A stretch of DNA of 64,000 bases from Desmonostoc vinosum HA7617-LM4 (GTDB lineage: Bacteria > Cyanobacteriota > Cyanobacteriia > Cyanobacteriales > Nostocaceae). The DNA is taken from assembly GCA_019359515.1 (NCBI GenBank), contig JAHHHC010000006.1:186001-250000 (forward strand), written 5' to 3'. Position numbers and translations under genes: made by a program. Positions 30,240 through 40,400 of the stretch are shown here, in pieces; the stretch's first letter is position 1, and each line of letters opens with the position of its first letter. A model generated the notes under the pieces. It ran no database searches. It had not been told where the DNA came from and worked only from the letters and a program-made list of their open reading frames with translations.

Positions 30240-33200
30240 TTATTTTTTTTCTTCTTTTGTCTGTTCCTCCTCAGTTATAAATTGTCTATTTTTTACCTTC
30301 AGTAAAACTACTTTCCTCTGGCTTTCCTGGCTGACATTGAACTTAAGTGTTTCTCCGAAAGATGTTTTTTGAACTTCTACCTTTTTTAAATTGTTGATAA
30401 CTGTATCCCTGGACAGAGTCTGAGATGAATTAATAGACTTATCTATGGAATCAAGAAAAGCCTTGACCGCGTCGTAGCTGGTTGCTGTGCGCCAACTAAC
30501 ATCACCTCCCCACTGTTTTTTAGCGTTTTGAGCAAAAGTTTGTGATTTCTTCGTCTCACGAAACCAAGGAACAGCTAAAACCAAACCTTCGATATCGTCA
30601 CCACCTTTAGAAAAAATATCATCTACATAAACAGAATCACCTCCTAATAGACTGATTTCGGAATTAATTTTTTTATACTTTTTAGCTATCTTAATAGCTT
30701 CATATAAGTGTTGGGTATCTGGAAATAAAGCGACCGCTTGTATTGTTTTTGGATTAGGCAAATTGTCGAGTATTTGTGAGTCAACATTTTTGTTAGCTAT
30801 ATTGATACATCCACCACCAATAACTTCGCCATTGGGGCCAAGATTTGTTCTAAATTCTTCTTTTATACTGCGGCTATAAGACTCATCAGGATTACAGAGA
30901 ACTAGGACTTGTTTTAAACCTTTTTTGATAGCATATTCAGCTAACTTATTACCAGTTTCTTTATCTGATGGAAGAGTTCTAAAAAATACAGAAGATTTTA
31001 AATCTATGCTAGTACTTGTTGATGAAATAATCGGAATTTTCGCTTGTTCGTATATTGGTAAAGCTTCGTTAGTAACGCCACTAGCATTATGTCCAATTAC
31101 GCCCAATACTGAGTTATTATTTGCTATTTGCTGAGCAACTTTTCTTGCTTGAATTTTTGAGTCACCATCATCAGCAATCAGAATTTCTAGTAAGCGACCG
31201 TTTAATCCTTGATTTTGATTAAATTCATCTTGCGCTTGTGCGATTCCACGTAATATTTCCCAAGCTAAAACGTAGTTTGACTGATGTGTGGCTGGCACTA
31301 CTACAGCTAAAACAAAAGGCTCACCCTTTTGACGAGCTAAGGAATTGTTTTGATAAATCAATACCTCTGGATCGTTAGAGTTATATTTGACCGCCTGTTT
31401 AAAGTCTTCTGCTGCCTGTAGATATTTTTTTTGTTGGAAGTTAGTAATCCCTTTTTGTTTATTTTCTTTAAATTTAAATTTATCAATATCTTGGAGTTTG
31501 TTATTTGTTATCTGAGAAAATAAAGAGCGATCGCCACTACTAAGGCTTTCTGAATTAGTGACGCATACACCCTGGGGATTTTTTTGTTGATCGGCAGCAC
31601 AATTCTTTTGCTTATTAATAAAAAAAATCATAGCAAAAGCTATAAGTCCAGCAATTAGACCCCCATATCCTAGTATTTTCCATAATTTTGGTTGGATGAT
31701 TCTTTGCAGCCATCCTCCAAAATTACTGCCGCCAGAACTATCTGATTCTTTGAGAGTTTCGGCGATTTCATTACTATCAATTTGCATGTGTCTTAGTTCA
31801 CCGATTTTTTCTCTCGCTGAACTATTTTCAGGGTCAATTTGCAAAATTTTTTCATATTGTTCTTTTGCTTTCTCGTTATATTCTTGCTGTAATAAGTAAC
31901 TTCCGTAGTGATCTAAAGCTTCTATAAATCTTTGTTTATAAACTAACTTATTTAATTTATAAGCTCTTTTATAAAGTAGTAAAGCTTGTTCAAAATCCTT
32001 TAATTCACAATATTTTTCTGCTAACTCTACTATAAGAATGAAGTTATTAGGATTTAACTTTAAAGCCTCTTTATATTGAATTAAGGCGTTTTCTTGTTTA
32101 TCTTTTTGTAGCCAGAAACTTCGAGCTATCTCCAACATTTTATTAAATTCTCCGTCCTCTGTTCTTTCTAAAATAGCGATTTCATCTCGTAATTGATGAT
32201 GTATTAGTAGCCAGAGTCGGACTATCTCTACTTTTATTTTTATGGGATTACTATTTAAAAAACCCTTGTTAATTAATGAACTAATTGCATTTTGTAAAGC
32301 ATCTGTCAATACTAATCCATATTCTTGATAAATTTCTTTAGGATTACCTGTGATCTTTTCTTGTTGAGCTTGAGCTAAAGTTGAAACCACTACTTTCTCA
32401 TGCAGACTTAATCCATCCCAAAAGCAAGCACATCCGCCATGAGAAGTTTCCAGGGCTTCTGATATAACTTTATCTACATCATCAGATACAATAGTAAAAC
32501 TCCTGCTGTTATTATTTTGGTTTCTAGCAAAATTAAAAAGTTCATGACATAAAACCTGCGTATATAAAGGATGTCCTGATGAAAATTTCAAAATTTTTTC
32601 TATAGTTTCGTCTCTGTATTGCAGGCTCTTAATAGCAGGTTGCGTAATTAACTTTTTAGCACTCTCATTATTCAATAAACCAATTTCTAAAAGTGGTGCT
32701 TCTCTAAACATTTGTACTAAATTTGGCACCGAATTGAGATATCTGCCAACTACTGCGATTAGATATATTTCTATTTGATTTCTAATTAGATTATTTAGAT
32801 ATTCTAAAAAATTAACAGCTTCGCCTATATTATTATCATTTTCGATTACATCAAACTCATCTAATAGTAGAATTAATTTTAAATTTTTCTGATGCAATAC
32901 GTAACAAATCTCATATATAGTTCTTTGTACTGTTCTATCCTCTAAATTGCTATTTGTTTCTAAATAGCTGATGTCTATTTCTTGATCTATGCCAAGTTCG
33001 TGCAGGATATTACTGATAATTTTATGTAAAATTATATTCTTTTCAGAAGAGGTATCGTTTTGTAAATCATAAGAAATGAATAAAAATTCATCTCTAGCTA
33101 CAACAGAGGGAAGAATGTTCAATACAGAAGATTTACCTATACGTCTTTGACCATGCAAAAGAATCAATCTTATATTATTTTCCAAATGATCTCTTATTTG

Positions 33201-33278
33201 TTCAAATAGAGAATCTCTACCAAAAAGCAACTCTGGTGTTTCGATTGGAGTTCCAATGATATAAGGATTATTGTCCAT
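30240..33278 (-). CDS. STAND ATPase-TPR-transmembrane-periplasmic ligand-binding fusion
   Basis: The 1012-aa protein starts NPYIIGTPIETPELLFGRDS. Its ATPase domain has Walker A GQRRIGKSS (43-51), Walker B LILLLDEFD (135-143) and SSGHPLYTQ (233-241), followed by a winged-helix-like part (to about 370). TPR repeats occupy 382-490, one membrane helix lies at 536-554 (LGYGGLIAGLIAFAMIFFI), and a short TPR-like stretch follows at 606-645. Residues about 655-1000 are a type I periplasmic binding domain of the LivJ/ANF-receptor class (VLGVIGHNASGVTNEALPIY, PIISSTSTS, FFRTLPSD). A ligand bound outside the membrane would thus be coupled to an internal NTPase switch. It overlaps nothing and lies 31 bp after gene C. 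Confidence 0.88.
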   Translation of the reverse strand: MDNNPYIIGTPIETPELLFGRDSLFEQIRDHLENNIRLILLHGQRRIGKSSVLNILPSVVARDEFLFISYDLQNDTSSEKNIILHKIISNILHELGIDQEIDISYLETNSNLEDRTVQRTIYEICYVLHQKNLKLILLLDEFDVIENDNNIGEAVNFLEYLNNLIRNQIEIYLIAVVGRYLNSVPNLVQMFREAPLLEIGLLNNESAKKLITQPAIKSLQYRDETIEKILKFSSGHPLYTQVLCHELFNFARNQNNNSRSFTIVSDDVDKVISEALETSHGGCACFWDGLSLHEKVVVSTLAQAQQEKITGNPKEIYQEYGLVLTDALQNAISSLINKGFLNSNPIKIKVEIVRLWLLIHHQLRDEIAILERTEDGEFNKMLEIARSFWLQKDKQENALIQYKEALKLNPNNFILIVELAEKYCELKDFEQALLLYKRAYKLNKLVYKQRFIEALDHYGSYLLQQEYNEKAKEQYEKILQIDPENSSAREKIGELRHMQIDSNEIAETLKESDSSGGSNFGGWLQRIIQPKLWKILGYGGLIAGLIAFAMIFFINKQKNCAADQQKNPQGVCVTNSESLSSGDRSLFSQITNNKLQDIDKFKFKENKQKGITNFQQKKYLQAAEDFKQAVKYNSNDPEVLIYQNNSLARQKGEPFVLAVVVPATHQSNYVLAWEILRGIAQAQDEFNQNQGLNGRLLEILIADDGDSKIQARKVAQQIANNNSVLGVIGHNASGVTNEALPIYEQAKIPIISSTSTSIDLKSSVFFRTLPSDKETGNKLAEYAIKKGLKQVLVLCNPDESYSRSIKEEFRTNLGPNGEVIGGGCINIANKNVDSQILDNLPNPKTIQAVALFPDTQHLYEAIKIAKKYKKINSEISLLGGDSVYVDDIFSKGGDDIEGLVLAVPWFRETKKSQTFAQNAKKQWGGDVSWRTATSYDAVKAFLDSIDKSINSSQTLSRDTVINNLKKVEVQKTSFGETLKFNVSQESQRKVVLLKVKNRQFITEEEQTKEEKK

Positions 33279-33309
33279 ACTACTTTCATAATCAGTAAAT
33301 ATTTAACAA

Positions 33310-34632
33310 TTACCTACTAAGGAAAAATCTGATGATTGTCTCAACAATAGGGTAAATAGACTTAAAAGATGAAGTAATAGATTGCCGATTTTCTTTTACC
33401 AAAACAATAGCACCTTTTACATCTGCTATTTGTTGATGACTCATTAAATTTAAAAATGCTTTCTCTCTTTTTTGCAGTGATTCGTCATCAGAATTCCAAA
33501 TTTCTTGAATTACCCATTTCTCCATTATTGACGAGATAAAAATAAAAGAATTATCGCCGTTATTAATAGAATATTTAATAACGCACTGTTCTTCTAAATT
33601 TCGCGATATTCTGTCGTATTGGCTAAAAATTGATTCAATATTTCTGATGTTGTATTGTCTATCTTTATTCAGGCGACCCCTCAGTTTTGACAAAACCATT
33701 AACATTAATAAATATTGCTCTTTTTCATCGCATATTTTCCAAGTCCTATCGAAAAATGGATTAGTGCTGCTTTCAAAATCTCGAATAAAATTATGAACAA
33801 ACTCTTCAATAGAGGGTTGGTTTTCATTCCTGAGTTCTTGATATAGGAAAAAACAAGCAGTTTGTAGCAGCTTTGGATGCCCACCAGCAATTTGTTCTAG
33901 TGCTTCTCTTAATTGCGTTGTAATTGCTCGATTAAATAATCGTAGTAACTGCCCAACTTCATCATCGTTAAAAGGTTTTAATTGTCGAAATAAATAATGG
34001 TTATACCAGGGTGACTGGTTAGGATTGAGACTTGGTTTAATATCATTTAGACGTTTTTGTGAAGTGACAATCACAGATAAATTTCGCCTTTGCCCAGTGT
34101 CAGTGTAAATAGCCAAGCTGCGAAATTCGCTCAAAAATTGCTGCATATTATGCTCAAGGTATTGCTGGTTAGTTGAAAGAGCCAAATCGTAATCATCTAT
34201 CAGCAATACTAAGTATTTGTCTTTAGTGTCTAGTTCCCTTAATATTTGGCGTAAACTGTCTTGAGATGCTCTACCTTCTGCTATCAGAGTATTTGCTCGC
34301 TTTTGTAATTCTGTTTCAGTGTTTAAATTATCTCTTACTAAACACAGTAACTTTGTCCAAAAACCAGAGACCGTAAAAGGGTTGATCTGTTCACAACTAA
34401 AACTAACTATGACTGCTAATGATATGTCTTGCCTGTTCTGTTCCCACGTTTGAGCAGCAGCTAGTTTTGCTAATAGCGACGTTTTTCCTGTTCCCAGTCC
34501 ACCCCACACCGCTAAATGACCACGGTTATATATCTGGTCAAAAGCTGTTTGAATGATAGAGTTCCTACCGATAAATTTTTCTGGTGGGATACTATCTCCA
34601 GCGAAGAAAGGATTTGGTGAGTCGATAAACAT
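33310..34632 (-). CDS. STAND/AAA-type ATPase, first gene of ATPase group
   Basis: The 440-aa protein starts MFIDSPNPFFAGDSIPPEKF, then IGRNS, Walker A GGLGTGKTS (44-52), Walker B LVLLIDDYD (141-149) and AGGHPKLLQTACFFL near 265-280, the last resembling the GHPxxxQ motif of its two neighbours. The C-terminal third is helical (LRGRLNKDRQYNIRNIESIF) and has no recognisable effector domain or membrane helix. It is separated from gene B by 31 bp and is probably co-transcribed. Its sequence differs from A and B, so it is not a recent duplicate. Confidence 0.83.
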   Translation of the reverse strand: MFIDSPNPFFAGDSIPPEKFIGRNSIIQTAFDQIYNRGHLAVWGGLGTGKTSLLAKLAAAQTWEQNRQDISLAVIVSFSCEQINPFTVSGFWTKLLCLVRDNLNTETELQKRANTLIAEGRASQDSLRQILRELDTKDKYLVLLIDDYDLALSTNQQYLEHNMQQFLSEFRSLAIYTDTGQRRNLSVIVTSQKRLNDIKPSLNPNQSPWYNHYLFRQLKPFNDDEVGQLLRLFNRAITTQLREALEQIAGGHPKLLQTACFFLYQELRNENQPSIEEFVHNFIRDFESSTNPFFDRTWKICDEKEQYLLMLMVLSKLRGRLNKDRQYNIRNIESIFSQYDRISRNLEEQCVIKYSINNGDNSFIFISSIMEKWVIQEIWNSDDESLQKREKAFLNLMSHQQIADVKGAIVLVKENRQSITSSFKSIYPIVETIIRFFLSR

Positions 34633-35082
34633 ACTGGTTTTCTGAGTTGTATAGTCTGGGATGCTGAATTTTGGGACTACGGCATTGATATCATCAGACT
34701 TTGAGCAACAGTGTTGCTGTACTGCAACTTTGAGTACAACAGAGATATCATCTTTAAAATCATGATTGTTAAATATATAACGCCGAGTTTTTACATAGAG
34801 CTTTAAAAGAAAATAATACCATTAATACAAATGCGCTTTAAAGCGAATTTATAATTGCTGATATGATGTGGGGTAAATTACCCATCTCCAGAAATTAATT
34901 CTGCGTTACCCGAAACCTTTGTAGAGACGCGCTTTTGAAGCGTCTCTACATTCATTGAAATCAATCAAGGTTTGAAACCTCGTCCGCAGGCGTCTCTGTG
35001 TCTCTGCGTCAGTCTATATCATAGGTCTTCAGGCGGACATGACATCACAGAGACTTAGCACAGCAAATACCGAACAACCTTT
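34633..35082. promoter_or_regulatory. Promoter region of ATPase group and hairpin repeat
   Basis: The first 220 bp are AT-rich and should hold the promoter of the ATPase genes. At 34921-34949 is a hairpin gtagagacgc...gcgtctctac; a relative lies at 47085-47113. The rest, up to the pyrB stop, shows only repeat-like sequence (cgtctctgtgtctctgcgtc). Confidence 0.5.
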
Positions 35083-36237
35083 TTAATTTTGAATTCCCGA
35101 TGTCTTGCCGCTACCTATTAAATACAACAAGGCCATGCGAACAGCGACACCACTGGTGACTTGCGATTGAATTAGACTAAATTCTAGATCATCCATCAAA
35201 TCAGAGCTAATTTCTACACCACGATTAACTGGGCCAGGATGCAAAACTTTAACGTTAGGCTTGCATAGTTGTAGCTTTGGACGTGTAATGCCGAATAGTT
35301 GATGGTATTCTCGCAAACTTGGCAGTAAATGAGCGCTCATCCGTTCTTTTTGCAGGCGCAATGTCATGACAAAATCAGCATCTTGTAGGGCTGGTTCGAG
35401 TTGCCAATGAAGGAAGGGTTGGGGGGATGTGGTTCGACTTCGCTCACCAATCGGTGATGTGGGGGATATTGATATTATTTTCTCTCCCCCTGCCGCCTGC
35501 CCCTGGTCACTGAGCGTACCCCTATGGGGAAGCCTACGCGTAGCGTCTCCAACAGGAGAAGCCGAAGCGCTGCCCCCTGCCTCTTCTACGAACTCGGCAA
35601 AGTACTTGGGTAAAAGTGTGGGTGGTGCTGCTAAATGTACTTGGGCACCGCTGGCGATGAAACTCCAGATATTCGATCGCGCCACACGAGAGTGTAAAAT
35701 ATCTCCAACAATAGCGATTTTTTTACCTTTTAAAAGTTCAAGCCTGGGATTGGCTGGGTCAATCAGAGTACAAATAGTGAATAAATCTAGCAGTGCTTGG
35801 GAAGGATGTTCATGCTGACCATCGCCTGCATTGAGAACAGCAACTCGCACACCAAGACGATCCATTTCTTGAGCGATCGCATGAGGCACACCTGCTTCTT
35901 TATGGCGGATCACCATGATATCAGTTCCCATAGCCAAATAAGTTTTTGCCGTGTCGAGAATTGTCTCGCCTTTCGTCATCGAAGATGTGGCAGCGGCGAA
36001 ATTCAGCGTATCTGCACTTAAGCGTTTCGCAGCGAGTTCAAAACTGCTGCGAGTACGGGTAGAAGGTTCAAAAAATAGATTTGCCACTACTTGTCCTTGC
36101 AAGGTTGGCACTTTCTTCGTTCGCCGCGATAGTACTTCTTGAAAACTGGCAGCGGTTTGCAATACAGTATCGTATTCAGCAGGGGTAAAGTCAGCCAAAG
36201 AGAGAACGTGATGACGATTCCAAGTGGTAGTAGGCAT
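35083..36237 (-). CDS. pyrB: Aspartate carbamoyltransferase catalytic chain, with repeat-derived insertion
   Basis: The 384-aa protein shows the transcarbamoylase motifs [16 protein letters not shown] (carbamoyl phosphate site), [12 protein letters not shown] and [13 protein letters not shown]. It makes N-carbamoyl-aspartate in pyrimidine synthesis. Bacterial catalytic chains have about 310-340 residues; here about 50 extra residues (roughly 214-270, [18 protein letters not shown] through [12 protein letters not shown]) lie between [12 protein letters not shown] and [15 protein letters not shown]. They are encoded in frame by dispersed small repeats at 35425-35585. The flanking conserved sequence suggests a surface-loop insertion, and since the gene is essential the enzyme is presumably active. 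Confidence 0.93.
   Translation of the reverse strand: MPTTTWNRHHVLSLADFTPAEYDTVLQTAASFQEVLSRRTKKVPTLQGQVVANLFFEPSTRTRSSFELAAKRLSADTLNFAAATSSMTKGETILDTAKTYLAMGTDIMVIRHKEAGVPHAIAQEMDRLGVRVAVLNAGDGQHEHPSQALLDLFTICTLIDPANPRLELLKGKKIAIVGDILHSRVARSNIWSFIASGAQVHLAAPPTLLPKYFAEFVEEAGGSASASPVGDATRRLPHRGTLSDQGQAAGGEKIISISPTSPIGERSRTTSPQPFLHWQLEPALQDADFVMTLRLQKERMSAHLLPSLREYHQLFGITRPKLQLCKPNVKVLHPGPVNRGVEISSDLMDDLEFSLIQSQVTSGVAVRMALLYLIGSGKTSGIQN
35425..35585. repeat. Composite small repeats within pyrB
   Basis: The segment contains ggttcgacttcgctcacc, ctgcccctggtcactgagcg and gcgtagcgtctccaacagg, modules also seen at 473-510, 2003-2025, 15945-15975 and 54502-54525. They interrupt pyrB without breaking its frame. 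Confidence 0.8.
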
Positions 36238-37020
36238 AAATAGCTATCATTGGTCTGCGTAGAGGTACGAGCAGGTTTCCTGACAAAGGCCCTATGCTAA
36301 CGCTTTTCTACAGCTTTTTAATTTAAATATGCAGAGGCAATGATATCATCTGTCTTCTATCAAAGTAGATACATATTTCACGTCTATCAAAACAACTTTT
36401 TTTCTTGCTACACCCCACAGCGCTAATCGCCTCAAGTCAAGAAACTCACTTTAGCTACCTTTATAACCTTACACCCATGTTCCTACGTCGCGAACCTCCT
36501 GCTATTTCGTATTCCTGGCTAGCTTTACCGTATCTACTGCCAACTCCAACAACATTTTTTTGGATTCAAGAAGAATAGTTGTAGGGGTGTGTAGAGTTGG
36601 CTAAAAATATTGGTATTCCTCTGCGTTGAAAAATATAAATTAGCCTACTGCGAATTAGTAATTATGGATTCGTGTAAAAATAAGTTGAACAATTTAATAT
36701 TTGTAGTGCGGGCATCTTGCCCGCGCGAGCAAGATGCTCGCACTACTTATTTTTACTTGATGCCTATGGTGTCAACCAGTAGGTGTTTTTTAAATAAAAC
36801 AAAATTTTGTGTCTGAAAAGCCTATCCTTAATAGCTTTGAACCCTCTTTGAGGTGTTCAGAGGTTGACACCACTCCCGCAAATCCTTACCAGAATTGCTT
36901 TTGAGGTTATTTATTATGCTTGCGCTCTTGACAACCAAACGGCTGAAAAGGTATCTTAGCTACAGATCGACACTTTTGAACCTTGAAAATCAAATATATC
37001 AACGCTTGCAGACCCCAGCG
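36238..37020. promoter_or_regulatory. pyrB upstream region, hairpin repeat and CRISPR leader side
   Basis: There is no convincing gene in this 783-bp stretch. A large hairpin at 36703-36746 (gtagtgcgggcatcttgcc / gcaagatgctcgcactac) is a dispersed palindrome type. The last 150-200 bp before 37021 are AT-rich and should be the CRISPR leader, since the degenerate repeat is at the far end of the array. pyrB promoter sequences would be near 36238-36330. Confidence 0.5.
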
Positions 37021-38909
37021 GTTTTAATCAACCAAAATCCCTATTAGGGATTGAAACTCGTTTAAATAAACTATTAGCTGGAAATCCATATCGTTTTAAT
37101 CAACCAAAATCCCTATTAGGGATTGAAACGGACTATACATCACGCGACTGCTTGGTGACGGGCTAGAGTTTTAATCAACCAAAATCCCTATTAGGGATTG
37201 AAACGGATTTAGTAGCCAGCGCCGTAAACCGTTATGTGGTTTTAATCAACCAAAATCCCTATTAGGGATTGAAACGCCACAATCAGCTACGATTCCGAAC
37301 ACCTGACACAGTTTTAATCAACCAAAATCCCTATTAGGGATTGAAACAATTTACCTTCGTACTCTTGTTTGACTTCGCCAAGAATAGATGTACGAGTTTT
37401 AATCAACCAAAATCCCTATTAGGGATTGAAACTTACCATAGATGCATCGATATTAAAAATTCGCTCTTATGAAGTTTTAATCAACCAAAATCCCTATTAG
37501 GGATTGAAACCCTGCGATTGGTGGCAAACCCATCGGCGAACCAGGGTTTTAATCAACCAAAATCCCTATTAGGGATTGAAACAACTTCAGGCTAATGCTT
37601 CGATGATCTACGAGATGTTTTAATCAACCAAAATCCCTATTAGGGATTGAAACAATGATTTTCTGTACATTTTTTCAAAAATCTTTGTTTTAATCAACCA
37701 AAATCCCTATTAGGGATTGAAACGAAAATTCAACAGATAATTGATTTGGTATTACAGTTTTAATCAACCAAAATCCCTATTAGGGATTGAAACATCAGCC
37801 GGACTAACATTTACCACACCTCCCAATTCTGGTTTTAATCAACCAAAATCCCTATTAGGGATTGAAACAACAGATGTACCTTTAAGTTCCTCAAAGGTGA
37901 AAAAGTTTTAATCAACCAAAATCCCTATTAGGGATTGAAACGATGTTATTTGCATCTGCTATGATATCCCATGCAAAGTTTTAATCAACCAAAATCCCTA
38001 TTAGGGATTGAAACTTGGCACGCATTACAAGCGGCAACAAAAAAGCCGTTTTAATCAACCAAAATCCCTATTAGGGATTGAAACAACATTGATAACAATT
38101 GCTTCTGCTGATTTTTCAGGTTTTAATCAACCAAAATCCCTATTAGGGATTGAAACAGCCTGAACACATATCGACTGATAGACAAACTCAGTTTTAATCA
38201 ACCAAAATCCCTATTAGGGATTGAAACGGCTGATAATGCCCCATTGCCCCCGCCTCCGCCCGCGCCTAGTTTTAATCAACCAAAATCCCTATTAGGGATT
38301 GAAACAAAAACGTGACACGGTGAAGGACAGAGAAACCAATCGTATTTTTTAGGGTTTTAATCAACCAAAATCCCTATTAGGGATTGAAACTCTTCGGACT
38401 TCGATGTCGATTTTTCAGATTGGGTTTTAATCAACCAAAATCCCTATTAGGGATTGAAACACCTCACACCCAATTCGATATCGACTGATAGCTGACCCCG
38501 GTTTTAATCAACCAAAATCCCTATTAGGGATTGAAACAGTGAAGAGAGAGACGGATACCTAAATCAAATTGAGTTTTAATCAACCAAAATCCCTATTAGG
38601 GATTGAAACTTTTGATATTGCCAGCCACAATCAACGCCTCTTGGCGAGTTTTAATCAACCAAAATCCCTATTAGGGATTGAAACCAAAGGCGATCGCGTT
38701 GATTGGTAGTCGGGCGGTCGCTTGTTTTAATCAACCAAAATCCCTATTAGGGATTGAAACGCGCGATTGGCTGGAAGCTGCGGAGAAGTGCGAAGTTTTA
38801 ATCAACCAAAATCCCTATTAGGGATTGAAACATCGTGTAAGGCAGGCTCACTGCCTCGCGACGAATCAGCGAGTTTTAATCAATCAAAATCCCTATTAGG
38901 GATTGAAAC
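37021..38909 (+). CRISPR. CRISPR array, 26 repeats of 37 bp and 25 spacers
   Basis: The repeat begins gttttaatcaaccaaaatcc and ends ctattagggattgaaac (37 nt), with an internal near-palindrome aatcccta/tagggatt. I located 26 copies, the first at 37021-37057 and the last at 38873-38909; spacers are 33-48 bp. All copies are identical except the last, which has caatcaaaat in place of caaccaaaat. That marks the trailer end, so transcription is left to right, agreeing with the ATTGAAAC 3' end that supplies the crRNA handle. No cas gene lies in the window. The ATTGAAAC-ending repeat is common in type I-D and III systems of cyanobacteria, but the type cannot be fixed here. Confidence 0.97.
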
Positions 38910-39040
38910 TACTGCCTAGTTTTTTATTTTTAATTTATATCAGGCGTAAATTTGTACCTTATTTAACTAAATAATGACCATAAAAGATAATTGGTAGAAG
39001 TAAAGCTATTTATTTCTACCAATGTCTTGCGATCGCCTGA

Positions 39041-40393
39041 TTAAGTTGGTAGATGCAAAACTTTTAAAGCTATAGAAATCAGCGTCAGGAACGTTAAAAA
39101 CCCAATTGTATCTAGCATAGTCGTCACTAACGGCCCACTGACTAAAGCAGGATCTAGCTTTAGCCGCTTCAAAGCCATTGGCAGCAAAGTACCAAGAGTC
39201 ACAGCGACAATCGTATTGGTTGCCATAACTAATCCTGCAACTAAAGCTACCCATCGTTCTTGAGGATGTGCCCAAATTAAAGACAGCAGGAACATAGTCA
39301 CAGCTAAAGCCACAGCTGTGCCGAAACCGGCACAAAGTTCCTTGCGAAGAATTCTCAGAGTATCTCTAGGTGTAACTTCACCTACACCCAAACCGCGAAT
39401 TGTGACTGTTAATGCTTGAATACCAACAGTGCCACCAGTGTTTGAAAAAATTGGCATGATGACGGCGAGAACTGGCACGGCAGAAATTACAGATTGGAAT
39501 GGGGCGATCGCACTTGCTGCACCTATATATAATCCCATAATTCCTAATAACCACGGTAAGCGCTTGCGAATAGTAACTTGGGGTGGTGATAAAGCGGCCT
39601 CATCACCACTGACGCCTGCTAATTTTTGAATATCTTCTGTAGCTTCTTCTTCTAAAATATCGATGACATCGTCAATTGTAATAATCCCGACTAATCTCTC
39701 TTCGCGATCAACTACAGGAATAGCAATTAAGTCATAACGCTTCATGATTTGGGCAACTTCTTCCTGGGGAGTTTCGGTTCTAACTTTGAGGACGCGATCG
39801 CTCGCTATATCTCGAATCAAAACTTCGGGAAAGGTAAACAGTAATTGCCGCAATGAAACAACTCTTACTAGTTTGCGGTTATTGTCTGTGACGTAAGCGT
39901 AGTAAATTGTCTCTTTATCTTCGTCTTGCCGCCGGATTTTACTTAATGCTTCGCCTACGGTTAGCCCTTCTCGTAATCGTACATACTCAGTCGTCATCAC
40001 CCGCCCGGCAGTGCCTTCAGGATAGCCGAGAATTGTCGCCGTCGCTTGTCTTTGTTCTGGACTCAACTGTTGCAGTAGTCGTTTGATGACTCCAGCTGGT
40101 AGTTCGTCAAACAATTCCGCCCGTTCATCAGGACTCATTTCTTCTACAAGCTGCACTACTTGAGCATCATGCAGAGAATTGATCAATTCTTCCTGCACCT
40201 CTGTGGGTAAATATTCAAATACGTCTATCGCCTGAGATTTGTTGAGTAGACGAAAGGCGATCGCCCGTTGTTTTTCGGGTAATTGTGCGATATAGTCTCC
40301 AACATCTACAGGTTGTAAGCGATTTAAATCCCATTTCAGTTGGTTTAAATCGGTAGATTCTATTAGAGAGTTGCGAATCTCTTGTGTGAGCAT
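39041..40393 (-). CDS. mgtE: Magnesium transporter MgtE
   Basis: The 450-aa protein has the MgtE layout: an N-terminal helical domain (about 1-130, ALAFRLLNKSQA-type AIAFRLLNKSQAIDVFEYLP), two CBS domains (about 131-260, VMTTEYVRLREGLTVGEALS and ERLVGIITIDDVIDILEEEA) and a membrane domain of about five helices (280-450, with VIMPIFSNTGGTVGIQALTV and the pore-type TLGTLLPMALKRL). It is a cytoplasmic-Mg2+-gated channel for Mg2+ uptake in the inner membrane. AGGAGGT precedes the ATG. The leader carries a hairpin beside the ribosome-binding site. Confidence 0.95.
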   Translation of the reverse strand: MLTQEIRNSLIESTDLNQLKWDLNRLQPVDVGDYIAQLPEKQRAIAFRLLNKSQAIDVFEYLPTEVQEELINSLHDAQVVQLVEEMSPDERAELFDELPAGVIKRLLQQLSPEQRQATATILGYPEGTAGRVMTTEYVRLREGLTVGEALSKIRRQDEDKETIYYAYVTDNNRKLVRVVSLRQLLFTFPEVLIRDIASDRVLKVRTETPQEEVAQIMKRYDLIAIPVVDREERLVGIITIDDVIDILEEEATEDIQKLAGVSGDEAALSPPQVTIRKRLPWLLGIMGLYIGAASAIAPFQSVISAVPVLAVIMPIFSNTGGTVGIQALTVTIRGLGVGEVTPRDTLRILRKELCAGFGTAVALAVTMFLLSLIWAHPQERWVALVAGLVMATNTIVAVTLGTLLPMALKRLKLDPALVSGPLVTTMLDTIGFLTFLTLISIALKVLHLPT

Positions 40394-40400
40394 AGTAATA

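Noticed and set aside
34633-39040. Search for cas genes around the CRISPR array
   Set aside because: Only pyrB, the ATPases and mgtE lie near; the ATPases show no Cas motifs.
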